This document shows positions 44,641 to 56,439 of a DNA stretch of 64,000 nucleotides, piece by piece. The notes beneath the pieces were generated by a model. It saw nothing but the letters and a program-made list of their open reading frames with translations. It was not told the DNA's origin and ran no database searches. The translations under genes were made by a program, and so were the position numbers. Every line of letters starts with the position of its first letter. Positions within the stretch are counted from its first letter, which is position 1. Where the stretch lies: NCBI RefSeq assembly GCF_030272615.1, contig NC_081406.1:186151770-186215769 (forward strand), in the 5' to 3' direction. This DNA comes from Cryptomeria japonica (Eukaryota; Streptophyta; Pinopsida; Cupressales; Cupressaceae).

Positions 44641-44670
44641 CGTGGTTTTTCCTCTTTGAGGTTTTCCACG
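44641..44670 (+). other. Hairpin with U-rich internal loop (ENE-like), best copy
   Basis: M LTR2: CGTGG, TTTTT, CCTC, loop TTT, GAGG, TTTT, CCACG. Both stems pair perfectly (5 bp and 4 bp), with an internal loop of five T opposite four T. Stem 2 is CCTC/GAGG where other families have CCC/GGG. LTR1 (42705-42734) has a decayed stem 2. Confidence 0.65.
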
Positions 44671-44864
44671 TATAATTTTGTGTGTTATGATTCTCATTTA
44701 TGTGATTGTCTTATTGGTTGCTTTACTTCTTTCAATTGTGTATGTACTGGTAATACCAGTTGGTGTATGGATAGTTTAGTAAGGCTAAAATTGATCATTA
44801 TGGTATAACACTGATTCATCCCCCCCCCTCCCCCCTCTCAGTGTTATTGGATTCCAACATAAAT

Positions 44865-47800
44865 ATCAATGGCATATGGATTCATGTGCAAAGATGATAA
44901 AATCACCCAAAAGATCAATTGAAATAGTGGTCTAGAGATAGTGTATCAATCATAAAGATATGTAACAATAATTGTGGTCTAGAATAAGTACCATTTTTCT
45001 TTTTTGAATCCATGCTATCATGCATAAATAATAGTGTTTTCCTGCCATCAAATTTAATCTAGTAGTTTTAGGCTGAAATCAAGTTGTAAATGAAATTTTA
45101 GATTGTCCAATAAGGTAGGTGGGAGTTGTGGCAAAAACCGATGAGAGTCACAAACCATTTGAAATATTTATAAATTTTTGCATTCTCATTTCTTTCTCTT
45201 TCTTCTATTTGTTTTACTTTTTGTGAAATTAAAAACCTTCAAACCAACATAAAACTTTCAATGATTTTTTGAACTTGCAAAATTTCCAATGTTAAGAACC
45301 TTGCTAATTGATTTATTTTTTTCAGTCAAAATTTTCATACTTATTAATCATATCAAACTTTGATACTTTTTACAAACTTGAGAACCATGTTGACCTTTCC
45401 AGAATTTTGTGAATCTGTGAACTTGCTAACACAATGAACTCATCCCTTCTCCTTGTCACAATTTGGTAGGTTCACCAGCTAAAAGAATTTACCATCACAA
45501 ACTTGGCAACTTTTCTTTGTTCCAAGTTATTGGGATTTTATATTTTTAGGGAGTCAATGAATTGAGGATGAAAAGAAACAAGTACACAAGGACACAAAAT
45601 CTTAAATTTTGATCCTAATTGAATTAGAAAAGTCTTGGAATGTAAGGTATCATGAGTTGGGGATTAAAGATGCATGGGAATGGGTGCTATTGGGTGGGAT
45701 TGATTAAGAAGTCTTAAATCCCAATCCTAATACAAAGGACTTACACTTTTCATAGGAGTTCAAGCTTTAAAGATTGGAAATAAATCATATCACATGTTAT
45801 TAGAATGGTATTGAGGTATGGACAAATCGATTATTAATATGACTTAGAAATTTCATAGAATTGTGAGCTTTGGAAAATGGAGAGAACTCATACCACATCC
45901 AATTGGAATGATATTATAGTGTGGAAAATTTTGGTACTTTGCAACATGCTTGAATTTTGACTTATAAGGAAAGTGCACAATTTTAGGAAATCCACACCAA
46001 GGATAACAAGTTTGACATGGATGCTAAGATGCAAAACTTTTAAGATTTGAAAACAACACTTAGATTAATTTTATAAGGGTATGAATGGGTTGTCAAGATT
46101 GGTAGGGAAGGTATGCAAGCATGAACTTTTTTGAAAGTTCCAAACTCGTTAACATTGTTACCTAAAACTTCTTCATCTATAATGAATCCAGCTAAAACAA
46201 ATTTTTCATAAGATTTGACTTTCAATTGAAAATGATAAAATTCACATGTGTTGATAAGTTGACCTAAATTTGAACACAGCCCAAGTGGATTTCACCAAGC
46301 CTAACTATATGATTCAAAGTTGAGAAATTGATGGTTTCTTAGTCACCCTAGCTACACCTAAGGACTAATTATAGATAATATGAGGGATGTGCATGTGTAA
46401 ATGAATAACATATAAGGGTAAATATGGATGAAAATGGTACACAATGATACACTAGCATGTGTGAGATGGATGCAGGTGAAATATAATGGTACAACCATAT
46501 AGATCAAGGACCATGAAAGGGGATCAGAAAATGAAGATAAATGCATGAGAATGAATGGGTGAGAATAAAGTGCACATGGGTAATAAGGATGTAATCAAGA
46601 ATGATATGGTCATATGGAGCGAGGGGGGTTTATAAGAAATGATATGGGAAGTGGTGAGAAAAGATATTTCAAATGCATTTATTAAATTAGATGTAATGAG
46701 AACTAAATTTGATATATCATGAGATAGTATGCACTAAGGTATAAATAACCATGGTGATGATGTATCCCATGCATGAATCAGCAAATAAAAGGTTAATCTA
46801 TTACCTCATAAGGTATCAAAAGCCCTTGGTGGGTATAGTGTAGGATAACCAAAAACAAAATGAATGGCCCAACATAACACAAGGTTGTGAAGGGCATTGG
46901 TAGGTACAATATGGGATAATCAGGTAAACATGGAATACAAAATATCAATAACTTGCCCCTAGTTTCTATCATTCAAAGCATGCCATGATATGAATGACTA
47001 TCTAGAAGGCTATTTTACAACCTAAAATTTCTTAATTTGTTTGGTATTTTTTATACCAAGTCTTGCCAATTAACACTCATTTTAATTCAACTCTCCATTA
47101 ATTCTAATTAAACATTTCATTTTTGTTGGAAGACTAAAACTCTTCTCTATATTTTCTAGTATTTTCCACATGCCCAAGATTCTTAGCACTAGATAAATGA
47201 TTTTTTTAACTCTTGCAAATTGGCATGATTTTGAATTGGGGATTCTTTTTTACATTTAGAAAGATAAAAATTATACTACTTTTGCTATTATATTGTGAAT
47301 GCTAATTTTACTATTTACTTCAAACTATTGTTTTTTCTCCAATGTACTCATAAAGATCTAAGTTCAAGTTAGCAAAGTTGCCCTATACATTTAGCATCTC
47401 CAAATATTGTTTGAATACTAAGGAATGCTCCTTCACTATGACTAGGGTGCAATGTTTATTAACCAAGACGAAAAATGTAAACACTTAAAATCCTCTCATC
47501 CTCAATAGAAAAATTATTGAAAAGCCACCACTCCACCTCAGCCACTTCCACCTCCACACCACTCCTCTAGTTTCTCTAACAACATGGTTGTGCTCCTCCT
47601 AACTTAGGCAAATAATCTAGCTTAAAATCTCCTTTTAGAGATCTACAAAGAACCAATTACAAGAGGTCCTATTGTATAAAAGCCCAATATTTTAACCTTT
47701 AGCCATTATCATTCCTAATTTGATAATGAGTCTCCAACATCACGAGGCATATAGCAATTTCTAGGCTTTTAGGAAAATGGTTATGAAAGTCGAGAAAAGA

Positions 47801-48420
47801 ATAACTAAGCAAATACTTGTCCATGGGGGAAGTATGTTTGTCTATCCCATACTACACGTTAACAATTTTAATTTTATAGGGTAGAGTTTAGCTTAAGCCC
47901 GAAGGAAACCAAAGTCTACGGCTACATTTTTCGATTTCCTTGTTATCTAGTCACACCGCACTCCACGTAAGCAAACGTATTATAACGTTACGTAAGAATA
48001 TCAAGTCTATATGACGAAGCAAGTTGAATGGAAAATTCTGTGCTACAGCTTTGAGAGAGAAGTTGTACAATATAATAGGATAGAAGTATTTTATAGTTTA
48101 TTTGGTCAAAGATAGTTTAGTTATAATTGAATAGAATTTTATTTTAAATTAAAGTATGGGATTTGGCAACCAATTTTTTCATCATTAAATAAGTTATATA
48201 AAGAAATTACTGTTAAATTGTTTGGGTATTTGAATTAAATCTTTTTTTTTTAAATAGAGTTTTTTTATAAGTGACTGTTAAGTTTTATATTATTTATATC
48301 ATCTAGTATTGTATAAAATATATCATTGTATCATTAAAATGAATGTTTTGTATTAGACATATCATACATCATGAATTGACACTAGTAGGGCCTATTAATA
48401 ATAGAATGGTGAGTCTCATT
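44865..48420. other. Unrecognised AT-rich sequence
   Basis: No ORF longer than about 62 codons that looks real. An imperfect duplication occurs at about 46812-46925, where a unit like ggtatcaaaagcccttggtgg recurs as a diverged copy. A CGTAAG-rich inverted patch is at about 47963-47995. Probably eroded transposon sequence, but I see no diagnostic motif. Confidence 0.4.
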
Positions 48421-48720
48421 AATATGTTATTATAGTTGGAAGCATCATTGCTCATGCAACATAGTTTTGGATTAAGGCAAAAACAGGTGTTGAAGGGGTC
48501 TTGAAACCCTTTACAAAGAAGATTCTATAAGGTTTAGAATCAAAACATCAAAACAGAACCCAAAACAAAACATGCTACAAAAGATAGAACAATACATATG
48601 GCAGCCAAAGAACCAACAAAAGCCCAAATGGGCAACAAAAAACCAGCAACAACCTACAGACCAGCAACAAGAAAGAGACAAAACCAGAGAAACGGAGAAC
48701 ATAAACTACATAAGGCTCTT
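48421..48720 (-). mobile_element. Possible LINE 3' tail
   Basis: On the minus strand a T- and GTT-rich non-coding stretch leads into GGGTTTCAAGACCCCTTCAA, followed by TGTTTTTGCCTTAATCC. This kind of small hairpin and tail is what I associate with plant LINE 3' ends. The 139-residue plus-strand frame (48572-48991) is the low-complexity shadow of it. Weak call from memory of the pattern. Confidence 0.3.
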
Positions 48721-49167
48721 GGTTGATGAAATAGACATGCAACATAGTTGGTTGATGTATGCATTAATTAAATATAGACTATACATTCAAATTACAACAA
48801 TTACAAACTTGCAACATAAAGTGTTAATATATGTTGGTACATGTTGGTATATCCATATATGTGCAGTATGTAAAATAATTATGTCCATAGATACATCTAA
48901 TGTAGAGCTTAACCTTCACCCTAAAGAAATAGCTATCAAAATTCTTGCATATTTAAACTATATTATTGTGTACTTTTTAATCTTAAATTAAAATAATTAG
49001 TAATTTAATTATTTGAAATATATAAATAATAGTCTCATTTAATACTAAATAGTTCAATTCCTATAAAATTTAGTTAAAATTGTTGGATAGGAGATTAGCA
49101 CCACCAATTTAATAGCATTAACCAAACATACAAGTATATTTCTTATCCTTAATTAGTCTCTCTAGGT

Positions 49168-49383
49168 TTGCATCTTATCATTTTAGAAATACTTGATATT
49201 TGTGGAAGTAACACGCATGCAAAAAAACATACTTTCAGAGAGTGTAATAAAGTAGTTGATGCTTTGGTGGTGCTCAGTCTAGGGTTAGATTGTCTCAGAT
49301 GTTGGAGGAAGGGGAGTTGCTTGCCAAAAAAATATTCAAGTACTCCTCTTGGAGGAGAGCAGGCCAACCTTTGTTTCAAATGA
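49168..49383 (+). pseudogene. LINE-type RNase H fragment
   Basis: The translated segment contains KKHTFRECNKVVDALVVLSL, matching the C-terminal part of the RNase H domain of plant LINEs (H.FRE.N..AD.LA). It ends at a TGA at 49381-49383. The upstream RT is not found, so only the tail of the ORF remains. Confidence 0.55.
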
Positions 49384-50257
49384 CTAGTTATTGTTGTACT
49401 TGGTTGTGTGTGGTCCTCCTTGGTTTGGTTACTCTATGGATGAGGAGGAGGATTCTGGATTTAAATTTGAATTCTCTTTGGCAGGGCGGGTATTTGTACT
49501 ATCGCTTTTTTCAAATTGGTGCAACGGCTACCTTGGTGAAGAGGCTTGACATTTGGAATTTGGTAGTGTCCTATTGGTGTTGGTGGTGGGCCCATGATTT
49601 CATGCAGTTTATAGAGTGGTGATTAAGGAGATTTTTGTCGATGGGGACATTAAGGTGGATGAGGGGGTGGGACCCATGGGCTATCTTTGAGATGCTAATA
49701 CCATAGACCCCTGGTTTTGTGGGCCACAACGATGAGGGGGCATAGTGTATGGGGGTCGGCCTACTCTTGTCTTTTGACTTGGTGGTAGGCGTGGATCTTG
49801 ATGACAAGGATGTTGATGCGGAAGGTCATGGGGGACTATAATTGGGGGTTACATATGATATGGACTTGGTCTTTAAGGGACAAAGGGGATGATATTATGT
49901 TCTGGTAGGAACATCGCATTATCAAGTTGTTGTGATGGCTCCCCCGTGCATGGCAAGCTTATGTGGCTCTTTCCAAATATGCTTCATGATAACTAGATGA
50001 TATCATTTTTTCATGCAAAGTTAATGTCGATATGACTGAAGCGTTTCAAGATAATTATTTTTTACTTCTTTTATTTTGGGGTGGTGGTGAGAAGGCCAAA
50101 AAATCTCACTAAAATATGTCATCGGGTACCTGCTAGAATTGGATGGCACAATTGGAATTTATGGGGGTGGAGTTTAAATTATTGCTCATATGATTCTTCT
50201 TTGTTAAAGGTGAGCCCTTCAAATTCACGATTAGTGGCTCATTTTCTCTAGCTAAGT
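49384..50257 (+). other. Non-coding stretch after the LINE fragment
   Basis: G-rich in its first half (many ggtggtg and gatgagg words) and without a long frame. It may be the LINE's 3' region or the upstream part of the next pseudogene; I see no diagnostic feature. Confidence 0.35.
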
Positions 50258-51563
50258 GTGTTAAGTGTTAAGTTTGTGGCCCATGTCACCATCTTGTTTT
50301 TGTGCTTGTTGTATCGTCCATTGTGGGTGAGGACAAAGTTTGAGCCTAGTATGCATTCAGAATTTAAGGGTGACCCTACTATATGGCATGCTTGCACTAA
50401 GGTTGGGGTAGTTGAATTTATGCAAGGGATTATCGAGTATGATGAAAACCTATAAATTCAATTTGCCAAACCCTAGAATGACAGGAAAGTTTTGGTTGGT
50501 GGGGTTTCATTTGAATTGACTAAGGATGCCATTGCTACTACTACTGACCTCTCCACAAAATTAAAAAAATGGAAAAGGTAGAGCCGTGTTTCGGATAATG
50601 AGAGCCTGGCCCAATTCTTTAAGGATAAAGAAGTACCTATGAAGCTGCAGGGTGGCTTTGCTCGTGGAAAATTATCTGAGCCATGGAATAAGGTGTGTCT
50701 CATGATCATTAAGTTTTTTACTTTAGAGGGTAGGTTTATAGTTTATTACATCTACCATTTCCCTCTGTTAAACCAATTTGAAATCATGATTTTCTCTCAC
50801 TTTCATTTTTATTGCTTACCTCACTTGAGAGTTATGTGCTTGAAGCCTTGGAGATGGACAAATCCCATGGTTGAAAACCCATTCCATTTCATTAGGGATT
50901 GATCTTTCGTCTGTACCAGTTTCACCTTACACTTAGCCCTCTTAGGAAATTGTTAACCCTTCACCTTGAAGCCTCTCATTCTACTTTGCACCCCACCCAT
51001 GACCACTATCCTTGATTCCCTGGGTGGTGGTAGAAAGAAATGCCTAAAATTGTCTATTTCTATTAAGAATCCCTCTAGTCGCGGCTCTCCGATGACCCCT
51101 AACATTGATCCTATAGCCTCTCCACAAAAAGCCATCTCTTCTAAAGATAAGAAGAAATGAAAGACCCAAGGTCCTCATCCCTTGCTAAAAAATAGGGAAT
51201 TGAGGTGGATAGTGAGGAGGATTTGGAGGTTGGGGAGGATGTTAGTAGGAGTCTTTGTTGGTCGTAGGCATTCCAATATATTGGTTGGTCGCCCAATGGG
51301 AAGTGTTGTGAAGAATAATTTGGTAGAGTATGAGGAGGACTTTGCTGAAAAGGAGGATGCAGAGGAAGTTGAGGAGACATAGGATGGTACATGGAAAGTG
51401 AGCAATTCAACTAAATCGATGAATGAGGATTTAGACCAGAGCTAGAGGGTTTCTCCCTTGGATCTCACATAGGAAATAAGGTCGATGGAGGAGGAGATTA
51501 AAGAAGTGGATGAGAAAGATTGGGCTTCATGCAAGTCTATGGTGACAGAGTTGGATGCTTAAA
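50258..51563 (+). pseudogene. Broken single-frame ORF of unknown family
   Basis: One frame holds together for about 435 codons despite roughly ten stops, among them 50453-50455, 50903-50905 and 51158-51160, with no frameshift needed. Readable pieces: VEFMQGIIEYDEN, NDRKVLVGGVSFELTKDAI, MKLQGGFARGKLSEPWNKVC and FFTLEGRFIVYYIYHFPLLN, then a Ser- and Lys-rich region and an acidic segment VEYEEDFAEKEDAEEVEE. I do not recognise the family and see no catalytic motif. A coiled-coil-like piece (KIIELEQKMVSISRF) follows near 51570. No introns are evident, which suggests a retroposed or transposon-borne gene. Confidence 0.5.
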
Positions 51564-52278
51564 GAACAAGATAATAGAGTTAGAACAAAAAATGGTGAGC
51601 ATCTCTAGGTTTATTTTGCAGGTGATGTACAATTTGGCCAACTCTATGTGTCTAATGTAGAAGAAGGTGCTAGGCAAGTATGTGGACAATGAAGTGAACT
51701 ATAAGGAATTGTTTAAATTCCTTATTGAAGACTGGATCAATGTGCTCAAGCAGGAAGCCTGCATAGGTAGCTGAGTTGGCTTGGGTGATGGGTTTGCTCT
51801 CATCGGTCTCAGGTTTGACTCCCTCTTAGGTTTAAGAGGGGGGATTTCTTGAAGGCTATAGATTCACCCCCAAAGTACTAGTCTTGCCTCTGACTTGCAG
51901 TTAAGTATAAACACAGAGCCAAGGCTGTAGGGATTGGGGATACCTTGGGTATCAAAACAAAAAAGTGCTCAAGGAAGCTTATTAGGCTTTAGGCTAGTTT
52001 TTTTAATGGTCTTTTGATGGTCTCTTATTATTTCTAAGACTCTAGTTGTTATTTTAATATAGTTTTAAAATATGTTGTTAAGACTTTATACTCTCAGTAC
52101 TTTAGCTACTGCTTATTTTGTGATAATGTGTTGTTGTTGTTAATGTTTCCTATGAGTTGTTTGTGTAAGGACCAACACCCTTGTTTGGTTGCTTACTAAT
52201 ATTAAAAATACACATACAAGAATTAATATAATAATAAGGAAAAAAAGAAAATAATGAATAGTTATTATTAGTTGTTAA
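51564..52278 (+). other. Tail region, possibly a retroposon 3' end
   Basis: Non-coding, becoming T-rich. Near 52165 it reads gtaaggaccaacacccttg and ttgcttactaatattaaaaa, then an A-rich stretch to 52260. This resembles a LINE-like 3' end in the same orientation as the preceding pseudogene. Confidence 0.35.
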
Positions 52279-52898
52279 TGTTAGACTTGTGTAAATATTG
52301 TTTTCATTGATGTCAATCCAGTTATCCTGTTTGGTCTAGATGGTATATGCAGTTCATTGTTGTCAATCCTATTATCTGGTTTGGTTTGGATGTTGTGTGG
52401 AGTTAGTATGTGCAGTTTTTGCTATGAGCAGGTGTTGTAGTGGGTGTTGTGCCTTCTGGTATTGCTATGACATATGATGCAGTAAGATGGAGTTGATATA
52501 ATGGAGTGATTTCCAAAAGATCCCTATCTCTGGAATTTTGAGTTGTTCTTACATTGGTCCCAGTATCAGTTACATGTTCCGATATTATCTATTTTGGCTA
52601 TGTTAGATGTATCTCTTCATGTCTCATGGTTAAGTACCCTTGGTATGTGTGGAATCTGTATTTTGGAATTTGGAGATGTTATGCTTGAGTTTTGTTATAA
52701 TGGGTCAATATATATGGGATTGGATGACCATGTCCCATTTTGGTAATTAAGTTATATGCATCAGTAAGTGAATTATGAATAAGAGAGCATGTAAAGATCT
52801 TGCAAAGGCCGACTTGGTTTTCATGTTTGTGTTCAAGGCTTTATTAGGTAACATGTTGATCTAGGCTGACACATTATTCCGGTGTATGAGTCCTTCAG

Positions 52899-52910
52899 TA
52901 TATATATAGA
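52899..52910 (+). promoter_or_regulatory. TATA box in J LTR1
   Basis: tatatatataga, about 620 bases into the LTR, preceded by ccttcag; the same box is kept in LTR2 at about 57988-57999. Confidence 0.6.
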
Positions 52911-53615
52911 AGCATGTGATATGTGTTGTATGAATGAAAAAAAAGTGCATGGAGTATGTATGTGTGTGAATTTTTTGTGGTAGTAGCAAAAGAGACATAT
53001 AAACAAAGAAGATAAGTGTGAAATGTGAGTTGCGGACAATGAAGGCAATTAGTGCAGAGTTGGAATGAAAATAGTATTGTAGTGTTGCAATAGCCCTTTA
53101 TCGAACCTACTGCGAGTGCTTAAGGAAATTACTACAAAGATGTTTCGCTAGATCTATTGTAAGGTTTGTGAATTGTGATCTGAGATTAATTTTGGAACTA
53201 ATCTCACGCATTTGGAGATGCAATCCTTTTCAATCCAATCATACCTATTGTAGTGATAATTCTGACAGTAAGCCGCTTTTGTATCTTTGCAATGAGCATT
53301 CCAACAATTAGTCATTTTTGTAATCTAGCAATGAGCCACCCCTTTGTAAAACACCATATAACTAGCTATAATCTCTTGAGAGTTAACACTCTTTGTATTT
53401 TCTCCCATTTAGGTTTTCCATGTATAAAATCCGGTGTTCCTTCTGTGGTTGTGTTTTTCATGCTTATTCTACATTTTTTGTTTCATGTGTGATAAGAATA
53501 ACTGATGTTTGATTTATCAGCAAATGGTTTAAGTTTGGTAAAAGTTTTAGAATCTGTGGGAATACTGATCCACCCCCCCTCTCAGTATTTCAGTCCCTTC
53601 AACCAATTCAACAAT

Positions 53616-53627
53616 TGGTATCAGAGC
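53616..53627 (+). promoter_or_regulatory. Primer binding site of J, tRNA-iMet
   Basis: TGGTATCAGAGC, exact, two bases after LTR1. Confidence 0.88.
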
Positions 53628-53683
53628 TTTGTTCCCTTGCTTTAAAGCTTAACCGCTTGAGGGAGATATGTGTTGGTTGAATC

Positions 53684-54273
53684 ATGGAACCTATGTGCAT
53701 GACTGGAGAATTTCAATTGGATGAAGACTTGTAGATATCTCTTGAAGATTTGGAAAGTGTTGAATTAGAGGATGAGGAATTGAAAGAGAATGTGAAGGTA
53801 GCAAATGAATGTGTGCAGAAGCTGAGAGAGAAAATCGATAAATTCAAACGGAGGCATACAAAAGTTAACAATTAGCTGAGGCAAGGGAATGAGTCTTTTA
53901 AAGGTCTGATGTCGAATATTGAGGAGAAGGACAAGATAGAGCAATCCCTGAAAGAATCAATCAAGCTAAAATCTGAATAATATGAAAAGCTAGAGGAAGA
54001 AGTGAAGAAGCTGAAAGCATAAAATACAACGTCTTTCACGATAGCAACCTCTTGAAATATTTGATCAGCATGCAAAAAGCTCATTTGGACAAGACTAGAC
54101 TTGGATTTCAACCCGATGGGTGTTCAAATCATAATGTTAAAGACAAAGGCAAAGAAGTTAAAGCTAAAGTTGAGAAGAAATTAGAAGATGCAGGAAAGGC
54201 CCAGAATCAAAATACTAATACAAGAAAGCCATCGGTTCATCAACCTAATGTACAAAGGTACCCCATATTTTAA
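53684..54273 (+). pseudogene. J gag: coiled-coil N-terminal part
   Basis: Starts MEPMCMTGEFQLDEDL, then a stop, then LEDLESVELEDEELKENVKV, VQKLREKIDKFKRRHTK and IEQSLKESIKLKSE, strongly heptad-like with alternating charged residues. Stops include TAG at DEDL* and KVNN*, and TAA later; the frame shifts near 54040. The downstream piece 54052-54273 is Lys- and Asn-rich. Same layout as the ORF of M, but longer and followed by zinc knuckles. Confidence 0.65.
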
Positions 54274-54274
54274 T

Positions 54275-54634
54275 GGCTATTGTTTTCAATGCAATAAATT
54301 TGGACATAAGATTGCAAACTGTAGAAGCATTTAGTGTTATAGTTGTAAGAGGTTTTTTCATAAACAAAATCATTGTAGAAACCATGTTGTGAGTCAAAAT
54401 CATAATCTGGTTGGAGAAATAAAGATGAGTTACAACTTTCATGGATATTTTTATACTTGTAATGGCTATGGTCATAAAGCTAATCAATGCAGATATAGAT
54501 CTCATCCGATAAACTCTGCAAAGAAGGACATTAGTTGTTTCAAGTGCAAGCAGTCTGAACATTATGCTAATCAATGTGGAAATAGAAATGTGAAGAAAAC
54601 TATTAAGAAGGATGTGATGAAGAATGATGAATAA
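54275..54634 (+). pseudogene. J gag: array of four zinc knuckles
   Basis: In one frame: CFQCNKFGHKIANC, a TAG, CYSCKRFFHKQNHC, then FYTCNGYGHKANQC (first Cys read as Phe) and CFKCKQSEHYANQC. Three of four are intact CX2CX4HX4C. Such knuckles bind RNA in nucleocapsid proteins. The array is followed by a Lys-rich end and a stop near 54632. Confidence 0.8.
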
Positions 54635-55035
54635 AAGATGAAGGAAAATTTCGTTTGGAGAAGGAAGGAAATGAATAAAGGAAGCGAGATTGATATATCA
54701 GAATCTGGTGCAGGCACCTCTTCCTCTGGTAACTGAGTATATTGCTTTGGCTCAAGGGGAGTTCTCTTTTGAAGGAAAAATATTTTATCCTCCCCTGTCT
54801 GAGTGGATCATGTTGCTGATCTGGCATGATTATGTTTAGAGGCTATTTGGTAATTGAAGGTATTTTGATGACATCATCGATAAGACAGTTCTTGGCAGCA
54901 AAACCCTAAAAGGAGATTTTTGCCAAGATAACTATTAGCTTTTTGAATTTATTCTTTCATTATCATATCATTTGTGCTTGATAATATTGTGAACAATAGA
55001 AAAAGAAACAGAGCAAGAGAGAAGAGCATGAAATC

Positions 55036-55530
55036 ATGGAAGGAAAAATGATCATTGGAGAATCTAGCAGTGTGAAGTTCTAGGTTCTGGAAAAGGTGTT
55101 CTTGGATGAATTCGACCCTGAGAAAATAAGAAATGTTGAATATGGTCTGAGTGATGTTGAGTTGCAAAGATTTAAGGGATTGGAGTGCAAAGGTATAAAT
55201 TTGTGGATTGAATTCCCTTGGTTTGATTATGTGGAGGTTATCAGGGCGATCCTTAACCGTGTACGGGATGACAACATCGTATTAGAGAAACCCTATCTAA
55301 TCATGAAGCGGGTTAACTTAGTGATCGCCAATTTATGTGACAATGGAGATGTTTCAGCTAAAAAGTCATTTAAGAACAAAGAAGTGGAAACCCTAACCGG
55401 CATGAAGGGTTATCAGCGAGCATTGATCATTGACAATATCATCAACCCTATGGTGAGGTATGTTGCCTACGACATAAATCTTATAAGATATATTTTAGGA
55501 ATAGGGAAGGAGCCACTTCAACAAGTGTAG
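55036..55530 (+). pseudogene. J second ORF, N-terminal part, unknown family
   Basis: ATG at 55036 opens MEGKMIIGESSSVKF, then one TAG, then 144 clear codons: VFLDEFDPEKIRNVEYGLSD, GINLWIEFPWFDYVEVIRAI, KRVNLVIANLCDNGDVSAKK and ALIIDNIINPMVRYVAYDIN. It ends at a TAG at 55528-55530. I do not recognise it; it has no Cys/His pairs, no DD and no nuclease motif. It occupies the place where pol would start. Confidence 0.55.
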
Positions 55531-56439
55531 TGTATATGGCACATATGCTTGTAATAGAAAATAAATCATTCTAATTGTGTGAATTATTGAGAGAATTATT
55601 GTTGGAAAATGTCAAAATGTCAAAAGTATAGAATTATCCCTTCCGTTCTAGTTCATTGCTTGTATGTTTGATCATGTATTGTCTAGGATCCCTTCTGGCA
55701 AAAGAGAATGTTATATGGGAGTTTGGTGTCTTGGTTGCAAGGCGGTTATTTAGATATTTGAATAGTCTAGATAGTAAAGAGGAATCTTGTAATGCATATA
55801 TTTCAAATCCTTTCTAGACATCTGGAGTGTTGGCTCGGTATCCTCTCTTTCTGATTCTGGAGGTTCCTCCTCCAAAAAGAAGAAAAGAAGATAGTCTATT
55901 TCTATGAGTGTTTTGGAATCAAATAAAAGCAAGAAGGAAGATATTGTTGTAATTGACGATCTGGAGTCTCTTGTAGTTGAAGGAGAGCTAGTTGTTGCAA
56001 AGCAGAAAGCTACAAAATCAGATGATGAATCAAATTTGCTAAAGTTAGCTGGTAGTATGTATGCAATCAAGAAAATTGGCAAGATGTGGCTGACTTCAGT
56101 TGAGTTAGATAGAATTGAAGGTGTGTTGTTGAATCACTTGGCCTAGAATTGCATGAGCATTGAGGATATCAGTAACTTGCTTCTAGAATCTCTGAATGAA
56201 ATTCTTAAAGAGAAGTTATTTGAGTAATCCATTGAGGATGGAGTATCTGAGGAAAAAGGTATTGATGTGCTAAATATGTTGAATGAGTGTGTTGATGCAT
56301 AGAAAGCTTTATTAGTGTGCATTGAGGAAATGAAAGATTGTATCTGCAATGCCAACAGAGTCTATAGGTAGTGTATCTCTTGGTTGAAAGCTATAGTGAA
56401 GAGCAAAGCACAGGGGATTCACTTAGTGAACCTGAGTTA

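Larger units (their letters stand above)
41983..44859 (+). mobile_element. Element M: small, complete, pol-less LTR element
   Basis: LTR1 41983-42918 (936 bp), internal 42919-43912 (994 bp), LTR2 43913-44859 (947 bp). The exact 5-bp duplication TAAAT is at 41978-41982 and 44860-44864. Both LTRs start TGTTGGCAATTGACACTC and end ATTCCAACA. PBS at 42921-42933 and polypurine tract at 43901-43912 are both perfect. No protease, integrase or RT: a non-autonomous element that could only move with another element's enzymes. In the first 60 LTR bases 5-6 differ, so it is not recent. Confidence 0.92.

Noticed and set aside
47960-47995. CGTAAG-rich patch as a MITE end or promoter
   Set aside because: Inverted and direct copies of CGTAAG occur, but no partner terminus, target duplication or gene was found.
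48572-48991. 139-residue ORF, the longest in a quiet region
   Set aside because: N-terminal half is low-complexity Gln/Lys from a CAA-rich stretch; it looks like the reverse of a T-rich LINE tail and shows no conserved domain.
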